Assembly (NCBI GenBank): GCA_040389065.1
Contig: JAZKAR010000019.1
Coordinates: 62,001-126,000, forward strand
Direction of reading: 5' to 3'
DNA length: 64,000 bases
Origin: JAZKAR01 sp040389065
GTDB lineage: Bacteria; Pseudomonadota; Gammaproteobacteria; Burkholderiales; Casimicrobiaceae
Shown here piece after piece: positions 42,157-52,008 of the stretch; the stretch's first letter is position 1; each line of letters begins with the position of its first letter. The notes beneath the pieces are model-generated. The model had not been told where the DNA came from. It saw nothing but the letters and a program-made list of their open reading frames with translations, and did not search any database. The position numbers and the translations under genes were made by a program.

Positions 42157-43800
42157 TTACATATCCATACCGCCCATTCCACCCATGCCGCCCATACCGC
42201 CACCAAAGTCAGCTTTATCTTCTTTAGGGAACTCAGCAACCATGCAATCTGTGGTTAGCATTAAAGAAGCTACTGAAGCAGCATTTTGTAATGCAGTACG
42301 TGTTACTTTGGTAGGATCCAAAACACCCATTTCTACCATGTCGCCATACTCGCCTGTAGCTGCGTTGAAACCAAAGTTACCTTTACCTTCAAGAACTTTG
42401 TTAACAACCACAGAAGGCTCGTCACCAGCATTAGCAACGATTTGACGTAAAGGCTCTTCAATCGCACGCAATACAATTTTAACACCTGCGGCTTGATCAG
42501 CATTTTCAGTCTTGATTGCACCTAAGGTTGAACGTGCACGCAATAACGCTACGCCGCCACCAGCCACAATACCTTCTTCAACAGCTGCACGTGTAGCATG
42601 CAATGCATCTTCAACACGCGCTTTTTTCTCTTTCATTTCAACTTCGGTTGCTGCACCAACTTTAATCACAGCAACACCGCCAGCGAGTTTAGCAACACGC
42701 TCTTGAAGTTTTTCACGATCGTAATCGCTTGTAGCTTCTTCAGCTTGTTTACGAATTTGAAGTACACGTGCCTCAATACCAGCTTTTTCGCCAATACCAT
42801 CAATAATAATGGTGTTTTCTTTACCCACTTCGATGCGTTTAGCTTGACCTAAATCTGTCAATGTTGCGTTTTCGAGTTTCAAACCTAACTCTTCAGCAAT
42901 CACGGTACCGCCAGTCAATACAGCGATGTCTTCTAACATAGCTTTACGACGATCACCAAAACCAGGTGCCTTAACAGCTGTGGTTTTTAAAATACCGCGA
43001 ATGTTGTTTACAACCAACGTTGCCAATGCTTCGCCATCAACATCTTCAGCAATAATCAACAGAGGACGACCTGCTTTAGCAACTTGCTCGAGTACGGGCA
43101 AGAGGTCACGAATGTTGGAGATTTTTTTGTCGTGTAAAAGCACAAAGGGGTTATCAAGTGCAGCAACTTGCTTATCTTGATTGTTGATGAAATAAGGAGA
43201 GAGGTAACCACGATCAAATTGCATGCCTTCAACAACATCCAATTCGTTATTCAATGATTTACCGTCTTCTACAGTAATCACACCTTCTTTACCTACTTTA
43301 TCCATTGCTTTGGCAATAATTTCGCCAATGTCTGCATCAGAGTTAGCAGAAATGCTGCCTACTTGAGCAATTTCTTTGTTGGTTGAACAAGGCTTGCTAT
43401 TTTTTTTGAGTTCTTCTGTTACAGCAATCACGGCTTTATCAATACCACGTTTGATGTCCATAGGATTCATACCAGCAGCAACGTATTTCATGCCTTCGGT
43501 TACGATTGACTGAGCCAATACGGTAGCAGTTGTTGTACCATCACCAGCAACATCAGAGGTTTTGGAAGCAACTTCCTTAACCATCTGGGCACCCATATTT
43601 TCAAACTTGTCTTTTAGTTCGATTTCTTTAGCAACGGATACACCATCTTTAGTGATGGTAGGAGCACCAAAAGAGCGCTCTAATACAACGTTACGACCCT
43701 TAGGGCCTAAAGTAACTTTAACAGCATTTGCCAATACATTTACACCAGCAACCATACGGTTACGAGCGCTTTCGCCAAAACGTACATCTTTAGCAGCCAT
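42157..43800 (-). CDS. groL: GroEL, 60-kDa chaperonin
   Basis: 547 residues. The N-terminus AAKDVRFGESARNRM and VTLGPKGRNVVLERSFG are typical, the ATP site is GDGTTTATVLAQ, and the C-terminus ends in the GGMGGMGGMGGMDM tail. It folds proteins in a 14-mer closed by GroES. It is the second gene of the groES-groEL operon, 159 bp after groES, and controlled by the promoter and CIRCE at 44336-44391. Confidence 0.98.
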   Translation of the reverse strand: MAAKDVRFGESARNRMVAGVNVLANAVKVTLGPKGRNVVLERSFGAPTITKDGVSVAKEIELKDKFENMGAQMVKEVASKTSDVAGDGTTTATVLAQSIVTEGMKYVAAGMNPMDIKRGIDKAVIAVTEELKKNSKPCSTNKEIAQVGSISANSDADIGEIIAKAMDKVGKEGVITVEDGKSLNNELDVVEGMQFDRGYLSPYFINNQDKQVAALDNPFVLLHDKKISNIRDLLPVLEQVAKAGRPLLIIAEDVDGEALATLVVNNIRGILKTTAVKAPGFGDRRKAMLEDIAVLTGGTVIAEELGLKLENATLTDLGQAKRIEVGKENTIIIDGIGEKAGIEARVLQIRKQAEEATSDYDREKLQERVAKLAGGVAVIKVGAATEVEMKEKKARVEDALHATRAAVEEGIVAGGGVALLRARSTLGAIKTENADQAAGVKIVLRAIEEPLRQIVANAGDEPSVVVNKVLEGKGNFGFNAATGEYGDMVEMGVLDPTKVTRTALQNAASVASLMLTTDCMVAEFPKEDKADFGGGMGGMGGMGGMDM

Positions 43801-43959
43801 CTGAAAACTCCTTCAATTCTATTAAACGCTCACTAAATGTTTATGAGCCTACAACTAAGCGATTTGAGCTTTAGGTTTTTAGTTTTTTTTTATTTCAAAG
43901 CCAACTGAAAACACATCTAAAGCTTTTAAACTGTTTTAACTTTGCGCTCACGCAAATAA

Positions 43960-44253
43960 TTAAGCAGCTTCTACAACGCCTAAAATATCTTCTTCGCGAA
44001 CTACTAATAGCTCTTGGCCGTCAACCTTAACGGTTTGACCTGCATATTTACCAAAAAGAACGCGATCGCCTGCTTTAACTTGAATTGCACGGATACCGCC
44101 ATCTTCGAGGAGCTTACCAGTACCTACCGCAATAACTTCACCTTGATCAGGTTTTTCAGCTGCCGAGTCAGGAATCACGATACCTGAGGCGGTCTTACGT
44201 TCTTCATCAAGACGTTTAATAATTACGCGGTCGTGCAAAGGACGGATTTTCAT
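43960..44253 (-). CDS. groS: GroES, 10-kDa co-chaperonin
   Basis: 97 residues, the normal length. MKIRPLHDRVIIKRLDEE opens the chain, the mobile loop is ERKTASGIVIPDSAAEKP, and the roof region is GKYAGQTVKVDGQELLVVRE. It caps GroEL. The ribosome binding site AAGGAGAG lies about nine bases before the ATG. Confidence 0.98.
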   Translation of the reverse strand: MKIRPLHDRVIIKRLDEERKTASGIVIPDSAAEKPDQGEVIAVGTGKLLEDGGIRAIQVKAGDRVLFGKYAGQTVKVDGQELLVVREEDILGVVEAA

Positions 44254-44335
44254 AGGACAAACTCTCCTTGGTTATAAAATATTCATGTAGCCAGAAAGTT
44301 CTAGCTATTTTAAATTAAAGGGGCTTGCCAATGAA

Positions 44336-44362
44336 TTAGCACTCTTCCCCTACGAGTGCTAA
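44336..44362 (-). promoter_or_regulatory. CIRCE operator (HrcA binding site) upstream of groES
   Basis: A perfect TTAGCACTC-N9-GAGTGCTAA inverted repeat, about 83 bp before the groES ATG. CIRCE is the known site of the heat-shock repressor HrcA. It lies just downstream of the sigma-32-like -10 element, where a bound repressor would block the start. Confidence 0.97.
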
Positions 44363-44363
44363 T

Positions 44364-44391
44364 AATAGGGGCTAGCTGTCAGTTTTTCAAG
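44364..44391 (-). promoter_or_regulatory. Sigma-32-type heat-shock promoter of groES-groEL
   Basis: On the minus strand CTTGAAA (44391-44385), a 13-bp spacer and CCCCTATT (44371-44364) match the sigma-32 consensus (CTTGAAA, then CCCCATNT). It directly adjoins the CIRCE, so the operon appears to have both positive (sigma-32) and negative (HrcA) heat control, as in several betaproteobacteria. Confidence 0.85.
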
Positions 44392-44607
44392 GGGGAAGCT
44401 CAATAAAAGTTTTTTTTGGAATAAGCTTTGCAGATATTTGAGCGTTTTGGGGCTGATTATGCAGGTAAAATAAACGTGGGCCGAACTGAATTCTTATGGC
44501 ATGTTGCCGTGTTACGTTAGCCAATTCGTACTTAATTTGTGACTATGCATATTTTTTGCTTATCTTAACTCTCTCCCTAGAGCTAATGTAGGCACACTTC
44601 TTTTTTG

Positions 44608-44766
44608 ATCCCTTCTGCCCTCGAGAGAGAAGGATAAAATGAGGGGGGGGGTGGATTATCTAAAACATTGCTTTACCTATAAGGCATTTATAAATTAAAG
44701 GTAAAAAATATTTTAGGTGGTTTATTTACCAGCCCCCTCCCCCTAGCCATCGAGGGGCAAGGAAAT
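44608..44766. repeat. Palindromic repeat family C, copy 2 (diverged)
   Basis: About 160 bp with the same plan as the copy at 16884-17043: a left arm of cccttctgccctcgagaga followed by a G run, an AT-rich middle, and a right arm of ccccctccccctagcc plus gaggggcaaggaa. The arms pair less perfectly. It lies between the groES promoter and msrB. Confidence 0.6.
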
Positions 44767-44836
44767 AAAATCAAGTAGTTGGCAAGATATATGCACCGAT
44801 TAGCCCTAAAGGAAAGAGCTAAATCAAATAAATGAT

Positions 44837-45289
44837 TTATTTTTTAGGCGCAAAAAGTGGAAGATATTTAGCATATCCTTCCGCTTCTAATCGCTCAACC
44901 GGTATAAAACGCATTGATGCAGAATTCATACAATAGCGCTGGCCTGTCGGTTTCGGCCCATCATTAAACACATGGCCTAAATGTGAATCTGCATGTTTAG
45001 AACGCACCTCTGTTCGCGTTGCACCTAAACTCTGGTCAGTTTTTGTTGCGATATTGGCAGGCTCTAAGGGTTTAGTAAAACTAGGCCACCCTGTACCTGA
45101 ATCATATTTATCCAACGAACTAAACAGTACTTCTCCCGAGACAACATCTACATAAATTCCTGCTTTTTTGTTATCCCAGTAGGCATTTGAAAAGGGTCTT
45201 TCTGTACCTTCATGCTGAGTCACCTGGTATTGCTCGTGACTTAGCTTTTGTTTGAGTACTGCATCAACAGGTTTAATATAATCAGCCAT
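44837..45289 (-). CDS. msrB: MsrB, peptide methionine (R)-S-oxide reductase
   Basis: 150 residues. Family marks are GIYVDVVSGEVLFSS, DSGTGWPSFTKP, RTEVRSKHADSHLGHVFNDG and the catalytic Cys in RYCMNSASMRFIP. It is the only cysteine in the chain, so the zinc-binding Cys pairs of many MsrBs and a resolving Cys are absent; recycling must use an external thiol. It repairs oxidised methionine. Located 63 bp after valS on the same strand. Confidence 0.95.
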   Translation of the reverse strand: MADYIKPVDAVLKQKLSHEQYQVTQHEGTERPFSNAYWDNKKAGIYVDVVSGEVLFSSLDKYDSGTGWPSFTKPLEPANIATKTDQSLGATRTEVRSKHADSHLGHVFNDGPKPTGQRYCMNSASMRFIPVERLEAEGYAKYLPLFAPKK

Positions 45290-45352
45290 GATTATTGCTC
45301 CTTCCTTTGAAGTGAGGTGTGTTACATGCTTTGTATGTGCTTTATGTAGGCG

Positions 45353-48154
45353 TTAAATACTCAGACTTTGCTCTTTCTGTTTTAAAAAAGCCGCTCGCTT
45401 TTCTTCCAATACAATCACTCTTGCTTTGGATTGTTCAACTAAATGGGCGGGCGCTCTTTCAACAAATTGAGGATTACCCAACTGCCCTATTAAACGAGCC
45501 AACTCGGGTTCAATTTTTGCCAATTCACCTTCAATTCGCTGCTGCTCCTTAACAGGATCAAGCTCAATATGCAGCATAAAGCTCATGGTTCCTAAATGTT
45601 GCACGGGTGCTTGTGTCACTGGTAATTCTTCGACTACATTCAGCTCACTTATTTTGGCTAGCGGCATTAAATAAGGTGCCCATTCCTTTAATAATGCTTC
45701 ATCACCTTTAACAATGAGAGGTACTTTTTGAGCAGGGCTTAACTGCATATCACTACGCAGCGTGCGGCACGCATTAATTAAGGCCTGAAATTGCTCCATA
45801 GCAGCTACCGATTTTTGATCAAGTCGGCTTGCATCAGGCAATGGCCAGGAGGCCTGCGCAATAAATTCAGTGAGTTTTCTACCTGCCAAGGGTGCTACCG
45901 TTTGCCATAGCTCTTCGGTAATAAACGGCATAATAGGATGCATTAATCGCAGCACCACTTCTAACACGCGCAACAAAGTACGGCGTGTACCGCGTTGCAC
46001 AGCCTCGTTACCCTGTTGTAACTGAACTTTTGTCAGCTCAAGATACCAATCGCAATAATCACTCCATACAAACTCATATAAGGCCTGGGCAGCCAAATCA
46101 AAACGGTAATTATCAAAATGGGTAGCTACATGCGCTTCAAGCTCTTGCAAACGGCTAATAATCCAACGATCTACAAAGCTTAATTCCACTATGGCCTGTA
46201 CATTGACACCACAATCTTTGTCTTGCGTGTTCATCAACACAAAACGAGTGGCATTCCACAATTTATTACAAAAATTACGGTAACCCTGGCAGCGCTTTTG
46301 GTCAAAATTAATGCTACGCCCTAAGCTAGCTAAACTGGCAAAGGTAAAACGCAATGCATCAGCCCCATAGGCAGGAATACCCTCAGGAAACTCTTTTTCA
46401 GTTTTTGTTGCAATTTGAGGCGCTTTTTCAGGGCGGCGTAAGCCTGTTGTTCGCTTTTTCAACAGCTCAGGCAAAGGAATGCCATCAATCAGATCAACTG
46501 GGTCAAGCGTATTCCCCTCTGACTTACTCATTTTTTTGCCTTCGGCATCACGTACTAAACCATGTACGTAGACATCTTTAAAAGGCACTTTGCCGGTAAA
46601 GTGAGTGGTCATCATAATCATTCGGGCAACCCAAAAGAAAATGATATCAAAACCTGTCACCAATACTGAAGAAGGTAAAAAAGCGTTGAACTCAGGGGTT
46701 TCTTTAGGCCAACCTACTGTAGAAAAAGGAAATAGCGCGGCTGAAAACCAGGTATCAAGCACATCTTCATCACGTTTAAGCGTTCCTTTATAGCCTGCTG
46801 CTTTTGCTTTTTCGTAGGCAGCCGCTTCGGTTTGCGCAACAAAAATCTCGCCTGCTTCACCATACCAGGCAGGAATCTGATGCCCCCACCACAATTGGCG
46901 TGAAATACACCAGTCTTGAATATTATTGAGCCATTGATTGTAGGTATTCACCCATTGTTCAGGATAAAACTTTACTTCTCCACTGCTAACTACATCCTTA
47001 GCTTTTTGCGTAATGCTTTTACCTGTTTTTTCGTCGGCCTTGCTCATGGCAACAAACCACTGGTCTGTTAGCATCGGCTCAATGACAGCGCCTGTACGGT
47101 CGCCGCGGGGAACCATTAATTTATGGGGTTTAACGCTCTCTAAAAACCCTTCAGCCTCTAAATCAGCGACCACTGCCTTACGTGCTGCAAAACGATCTTG
47201 GCCTTGATATTTTTCTGGAGATTCTTCATTGATTTTTGCATCTAAGGTCAAAATACTGATTTGTGCTAAGCCATGACGCTGCCCAACTGCGTAATCATTA
47301 AAATCATGCGCAGGGGTAACTTTTACTACGCCTGTACCAAATTCTTTATCTACATAATCATCTGCAATAATCGGAATCTGGCGGTTACATAAAGGCAAGG
47401 TAACGGATTTTCCGATTAAATGCTGATAACGTTCATCTTCAGGATGTACCATCACTGCCACATCGCCCAGCATAGTTTCAGGGCGCGTTGTAGCCACTAC
47501 CAGATGGGTTAATCCCTTTACCGCATCGGTTTCTACTAGCGGATAACGAATATGCCAGAGACTGCCGTCTTCTTCCTCGCTGACGACTTCAAGATCAGAC
47601 ACGGCGGTTCCCAATACGGGATCCCAATTTACTAGCCGCTTACCGCGATAAATTAAATTTTCTTCATACAGGCGAACGAATACTTCTGTAACTGTTTGTG
47701 ACAGGTTATCGTCCATCGTAAAATATTCGCGGCTCCAATCGCAGGAGGAACCCAAGCGCTTCATTTGCCCTGTGATGGTGGAACCTGAATGCTTTTTCCA
47801 TTCCCATACTTTTTCGACAAACCCTGCCCGCCCTAAATCATGGCGAGATACCCCTTGATCAGCCAGTTGGCGCTCAACGACAATTTGCGTAGCAATACCA
47901 GCGTGATCGGTACCGGGTAACCACAAAGTGTTATCACCTTTCATACGGTGGTAACGAATTAAACCATCCATAATCGTTTGGTTAAACGCATGCCCCATGT
48001 GCAAGGTTCCCGTTACATTAGGAGGGGGCAATTGAATACAGTACGCGGGTTGATCAGTTGCCATGGAAGGCTTAAATGTGCCGGCATCCGCCCAGCGCTC
48101 ATACCATTGGCCTTCAATTTCAAGGGGTTCAAAGCTTTTAGCGAGTTCAGTCAT
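45353..48154 (-). CDS. valS: ValS, valyl-tRNA synthetase
   Basis: 933 residues from the ATG at 48154; a TTG five codons upstream is also open. Class I signatures: PPPNVTGTLHMGHAFN (HIGH type) and KKMSKSEGNTLDP. The editing domain is visible at VATTRPETMLGDVAVMV, and a C-terminal coiled-coil arm (EQQRIEGELAKIEPELARL) binds tRNA. Length and order are normal for the bacterial enzyme. Confidence 0.97.
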   Translation of the reverse strand: MTELAKSFEPLEIEGQWYERWADAGTFKPSMATDQPAYCIQLPPPNVTGTLHMGHAFNQTIMDGLIRYHRMKGDNTLWLPGTDHAGIATQIVVERQLADQGVSRHDLGRAGFVEKVWEWKKHSGSTITGQMKRLGSSCDWSREYFTMDDNLSQTVTEVFVRLYEENLIYRGKRLVNWDPVLGTAVSDLEVVSEEEDGSLWHIRYPLVETDAVKGLTHLVVATTRPETMLGDVAVMVHPEDERYQHLIGKSVTLPLCNRQIPIIADDYVDKEFGTGVVKVTPAHDFNDYAVGQRHGLAQISILTLDAKINEESPEKYQGQDRFAARKAVVADLEAEGFLESVKPHKLMVPRGDRTGAVIEPMLTDQWFVAMSKADEKTGKSITQKAKDVVSSGEVKFYPEQWVNTYNQWLNNIQDWCISRQLWWGHQIPAWYGEAGEIFVAQTEAAAYEKAKAAGYKGTLKRDEDVLDTWFSAALFPFSTVGWPKETPEFNAFLPSSVLVTGFDIIFFWVARMIMMTTHFTGKVPFKDVYVHGLVRDAEGKKMSKSEGNTLDPVDLIDGIPLPELLKKRTTGLRRPEKAPQIATKTEKEFPEGIPAYGADALRFTFASLASLGRSINFDQKRCQGYRNFCNKLWNATRFVLMNTQDKDCGVNVQAIVELSFVDRWIISRLQELEAHVATHFDNYRFDLAAQALYEFVWSDYCDWYLELTKVQLQQGNEAVQRGTRRTLLRVLEVVLRLMHPIMPFITEELWQTVAPLAGRKLTEFIAQASWPLPDASRLDQKSVAAMEQFQALINACRTLRSDMQLSPAQKVPLIVKGDEALLKEWAPYLMPLAKISELNVVEELPVTQAPVQHLGTMSFMLHIELDPVKEQQRIEGELAKIEPELARLIGQLGNPQFVERAPAHLVEQSKARVIVLEEKRAAFLKQKEQSLSI

Positions 48155-48562
48155 AGTATATGTAAGCAAGCAGGCAAAGAACGCCAGTATATCAGGGGTA
48201 GAGAGGTTGTTTCAGGAGTTTATAAAAGCTTTTGATAAGAAGCATCGGCTTAGTTCTGAACGTTCATATTTTTCTTGTCGATAAAATACTCCATCTATAA
48301 GCTAATATTGACTCCATCAGCCACGTAGTACATTAAACACTTTATGTTTGACGTTTCGATAAAAATGCTCATTAAATACAAACAGATAAAAATGAAGACA
48401 CTCAAGGGATGTCTTTTGTATTTATATAATTTATTGTTTTTTCTGAGTTTAGTTCTTAGACTGCAATTTATTCGCCAGATCGCGTTCAATGCAAGTGATC
48501 TCAAAAGTTAACAATGCGATCACTTACATAGCGATAACCCTTTAAAGGCTACTAAGACTCTA
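48155..48562. other. Intergenic gap between mutS and valS
   Basis: About 400 AT-rich bases, both neighbours on the minus strand. It holds the valS upstream region. No RNA, repeat family member or convincing gene was seen. Confidence 0.4.
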
Positions 48563-51343
48563 CTAAGCATTCACGGCAGCGGCTTGTTTCTTTTTCCAAT
48601 GATACAACCAATCTAACGCTTCTCGAGCAGTTATACTATCGAGGTCTAAGGCTTCAAACCACTGTCCCATTTCATTTTTAACGACGATATCGGCTCGTGT
48701 GCTTTCTAATGCTTCAAGGGTATCGGGTAAGATAGCAACAGCAATATTTTTGGCAGAAGTCTGGGCGGTTTGAGTTCCGTCAGCAACATTTGTTGCTTCA
48801 ACAATTTCTTCCCACTCTTCAAATAACGAACCTTGCGGATGAATGGCTACATTTTTAGCCTCAAGCGCTTTTAGGCAAAGCCTTGCTTCTTCTAACACAC
48901 TTGTGGGCATACCTGCTAAGGCTGCTACGTGAACGCCATAGCTTTTACCCGCTGCACCAGGGCGAATATGGTGAAGAAACACGACACTGCCTCGGTGCTC
49001 GGCAACCTCACAATGTACATTTTGGCAGCCTGCGTATACTTTAGAAAGCTGTGTCAGCTCAAAATAATGGGTAGCAAATAATGTTAGGCTACGGTTAGTA
49101 TGCAACAAATGTTTTGCAATGGCCCAGGCTAACGCTAGCCCGTCAAACGTTGAGGTTCCGCGCCCAATTTCATCAATCAGCACCACACTATTAGGGGTCG
49201 CTTGCCGCAAAATAGCTGCTGCTTCGGTCATTTCAACCATGAAAGTTGAACGACCGCCCGCTAAATCATCTGCTGCGCCAATACGCGTAAATACACGGTC
49301 AACTGGCCCTAAGCGTGCCGATTTTGCAGGTACATAACATCCACAATAGGCCAAAATAACAATTAAGGCTGTTTGGCGCATAAAGGTTGATTTACCGCCC
49401 ATATTGGGGCCAGTTACCAACCAAAAGCGTTGATCGGAGTTTAAATGCACTGAATTGGGTACAAAATTTTCAACTTGTGACTCTACAAGCGGATGTCGCC
49501 CATCAATAATATCTATTCCTGTTGTCGCCATGCCTGTAGGGCAACACCATGCTAACTCATGAGCAATGCGCGCCCAACCTGCTAGCATATCAATGAGTGC
49601 AAGGCTGCGGGCAATACGGTGAAAGGCCAAAATATCAGGCATTAACGCATCTAAGAGGCCTTCAAACAAGAATTTCTCACGGGCCAGCGCTTGTTCATTA
49701 GCACTTAATACTTTGTCCTCAAACGACTTAAGCTCAGGCGTTACATAACGCTCGGCATTTTTTAGTGTTTGTCGACGCTGATAATGGGCAGGAACCCGCT
49801 CATGATGGGTATTAGAGACTTCAATATAGAACCCATGAACACGGTTATATTCTACTTTTAGTGAATTAATACCGGTTGATTCGCGCTCTTGAGCTTCTAA
49901 TGTTTGTAAAAAACCGCTGGCATCGGCTTGTAAATGCCGCAGGGTATCAAGCTCAGTATCGTAACCATCACGAATAACCCCTCCCTCACGTATTAACGTA
50001 GAAGGATCATCCGCTAAAGCCTGCTCTAGCAACATGCGAACCCCCATAGGCTCTTCGCATTCAGGCCATATTTCTGTCATACACCCTACGGTACGAAAAG
50101 GCTCTAACAGAGTACGAATTTTAGGCAATACTTTTAATGTGCTGCGTAAGCCTGCTAACTCTTTGGGGCGCACTTGAAACAGCGCAATACGCGTTGCAAT
50201 TCGCTCAATATCACTGGTAGTTTTTAAGAGCGTTTGCAGGCTTTCCCATACCGGTTCATTTTGGCTAGTTGGCGAAGGTTGCAGCCATGCAGTAATCACC
50301 GCATGCCGCTGTTGTGCAGCCGACCACTCGCGCAAGGGATGATGCAACGTATTATAAAGCAGGCGATTACCCGCAGAGGTTACGCAGCGATTGATTTCTG
50401 AAAGCAAGGTAGGCGAGCGATCACCCCGTAACGTTTCGGTAAGTTCTAAATGGTGGCGTGTGGCTGCATCCATTTGCAGTGTAAAATTTTCTGCATCGTG
50501 CGAAATATCACTTAACGGCGGGCAACGCCCCCCTTGGGTGTAAGCAACATAATCTAATACCGCATTGGCGGCTGCCAAGGCTTCATCCATTCCGTTATCG
50601 GCAACTCCAAAACTTTGTAGCGTAGTAACGCCTAATCCTTCGCGAATGCGTACATGCCCTGCCCTGGCATTAAACGGAGTAGGTGACCAAAGCTTCACTG
50701 CCCAAGTGCTCATTTGCTGGCGTAATTCAGGATTGATCGTTTCTGGAACTAAAATCTCATTGGGAGCAATGCGGCTCAGCTCATCTTGCAGGTGCTGTGC
50801 ATCTGTTAGTTTTACGCGTAAACGCCCAGCTGCCACATTAAAATATGCCAGGCCAATGATTTTCTTTTTAGCAAAACACGCTAGTACCCACTGATCACGC
50901 TCTGCATCTAATAGCCCTGTTTCTGTTAGCGTTCCGGGGGTAATCACTCTGACTACACGCCGATCAACCGGGCCTTTACTGGTAGCTGGGTCGCCCACTT
51001 GTTCGCCGATAGCAATTGATTCGCCTAACTTAACAAGCTTAGCCAGGTATTGATCTGCGGCATGATAGGGTATGCCAGCCATAGGAATAGGTTCACCGGC
51101 AGATTGCCCGCGTGTGGTTAGCGTAATATCAAGTAATCGTGAGGCTTTTTCAGCATCTTCAAAAAATAACTCGTAAAAATCGCCCATGCGATAAAACAAA
51201 AGCTTATCTGTATGGTCTGATTTTAGCCGCAGATATTGCTGCATCATAGGAGTATGATGCTCGTGCTGAGCCATTCGCGCTGCCATTGTATTTTGCACGA
51301 ATGGATGTATAGCCTCTAGCGCTACCTGCTCTGTGTTTGTCAT
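48563..51343 (-). CDS. mutS: MutS, DNA mismatch repair protein
   Basis: 926 residues, slightly longer than most. The mismatch-binding domain begins with MMQQYLRLKSDHTDKLLFYR and MGDFYELFFEDA (Phe and Glu of the GxFYE motif). The ATPase domain has VTGPNMGGKSTFMRQTA and SVVLIDEIGRGTSTFDGLAL. The C-terminal tail after about residue 800 is long, with an extra Val/Ala/Thr-rich segment. Mismatch repair starts with its binding to mispairs. No frame break is visible, so repair is probably intact. Confidence 0.97.
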   Translation of the reverse strand: MTNTEQVALEAIHPFVQNTMAARMAQHEHHTPMMQQYLRLKSDHTDKLLFYRMGDFYELFFEDAEKASRLLDITLTTRGQSAGEPIPMAGIPYHAADQYLAKLVKLGESIAIGEQVGDPATSKGPVDRRVVRVITPGTLTETGLLDAERDQWVLACFAKKKIIGLAYFNVAAGRLRVKLTDAQHLQDELSRIAPNEILVPETINPELRQQMSTWAVKLWSPTPFNARAGHVRIREGLGVTTLQSFGVADNGMDEALAAANAVLDYVAYTQGGRCPPLSDISHDAENFTLQMDAATRHHLELTETLRGDRSPTLLSEINRCVTSAGNRLLYNTLHHPLREWSAAQQRHAVITAWLQPSPTSQNEPVWESLQTLLKTTSDIERIATRIALFQVRPKELAGLRSTLKVLPKIRTLLEPFRTVGCMTEIWPECEEPMGVRMLLEQALADDPSTLIREGGVIRDGYDTELDTLRHLQADASGFLQTLEAQERESTGINSLKVEYNRVHGFYIEVSNTHHERVPAHYQRRQTLKNAERYVTPELKSFEDKVLSANEQALAREKFLFEGLLDALMPDILAFHRIARSLALIDMLAGWARIAHELAWCCPTGMATTGIDIIDGRHPLVESQVENFVPNSVHLNSDQRFWLVTGPNMGGKSTFMRQTALIVILAYCGCYVPAKSARLGPVDRVFTRIGAADDLAGGRSTFMVEMTEAAAILRQATPNSVVLIDEIGRGTSTFDGLALAWAIAKHLLHTNRSLTLFATHYFELTQLSKVYAGCQNVHCEVAEHRGSVVFLHHIRPGAAGKSYGVHVAALAGMPTSVLEEARLCLKALEAKNVAIHPQGSLFEEWEEIVEATNVADGTQTAQTSAKNIAVAILPDTLEALESTRADIVVKNEMGQWFEALDLDSITAREALDWLYHWKKKQAAAVNA

Positions 51344-51517
51344 GACCTAACTTCCCTTATATTCCCTACACTATTCTTATTGAAAAATATTCTTTATTAA
51401 CTCAGGCAATTGCAATTCTAGGTGACCTGGCAGCTCATACCCGGTTGTATATGCCGTTGTGCACACATGCTTCAGCATGCATTTAGAAATATTATCAACA
51501 GAACGTAATTTACGCAT

Positions 51518-51735
51518 TTAGAACTTATGCAAAACAACCTTACAGCATAATACTTTTAGAGGTTACGCAGTTGGGTTCTATCAAGGCATGGGATGCCCCG
51601 CATGGCAACGCAGACAGTACATAGAGTACGGCAAGTGACCAAACCCCACTGTGTGACTTCTAATTTTATTACCGTATACGCTTGTTCATCTGCAATGTTG
51701 GAGCCCTAGCTAAAACTGCTTTGCGTAAGTTCTAA
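51518..51735. repeat. Palindromic repeat family D, copy 2, with a family A copy nested inside
   Basis: Outer arms ttagaacttatgcaaaacaa (51518-51537) and its near complement gctttgcgtaagttctaa (51718-51735) match those of the copy at 54278-54377. Inside lies the complete family A element 51557-51662. Without the insert the D element would be about 112 bp, close to the 100 bp of the other copy. This is the layout expected if A inserted into D. Confidence 0.75.
51557..51662. repeat. Palindromic repeat family A, copy 2
   Basis: 106 bp with arms tagaggttacgcagttgggtt and aaccccactgtgtgacttcta and the internal core ggatgccccgcatggcaacg, cagacagtacat, agtacggcaagt. The right half is shorter than in the 54635-54766 copy. 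It is nested in the D copy above. Confidence 0.85.
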
Positions 51736-52008
51736 TCTTATAGAAAATGGTTCTCAAAAAGTTATCGGTGTTTCTTTGTTTTTCAAAATACAGGTAAATA
51801 CTCGTACAAAAAAAACTTAATTAGATTTAAAAACTTAAATCTAATAGCAAAATAAAGAGCGATAGGTGCACCCGTATCTTAAATAAAAAATTTTATTGGT
51901 ACTATGGCTATAGCTTCTTGCCAACGCGTTGAATAACCTAGTGCTTTCTCACACCTAAAAAAAACAGGCTTTCGTTAGCGATTCCGAAAAAAATTTTATC
52001 CGCGCTTC

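Noticed and set aside
48295..48504. 69-codon minus-strand frame between valS and mutS
   Set aside because: No ribosome binding site, odd basic/hydrophobic composition and no family match; typical of an AT-rich gap.
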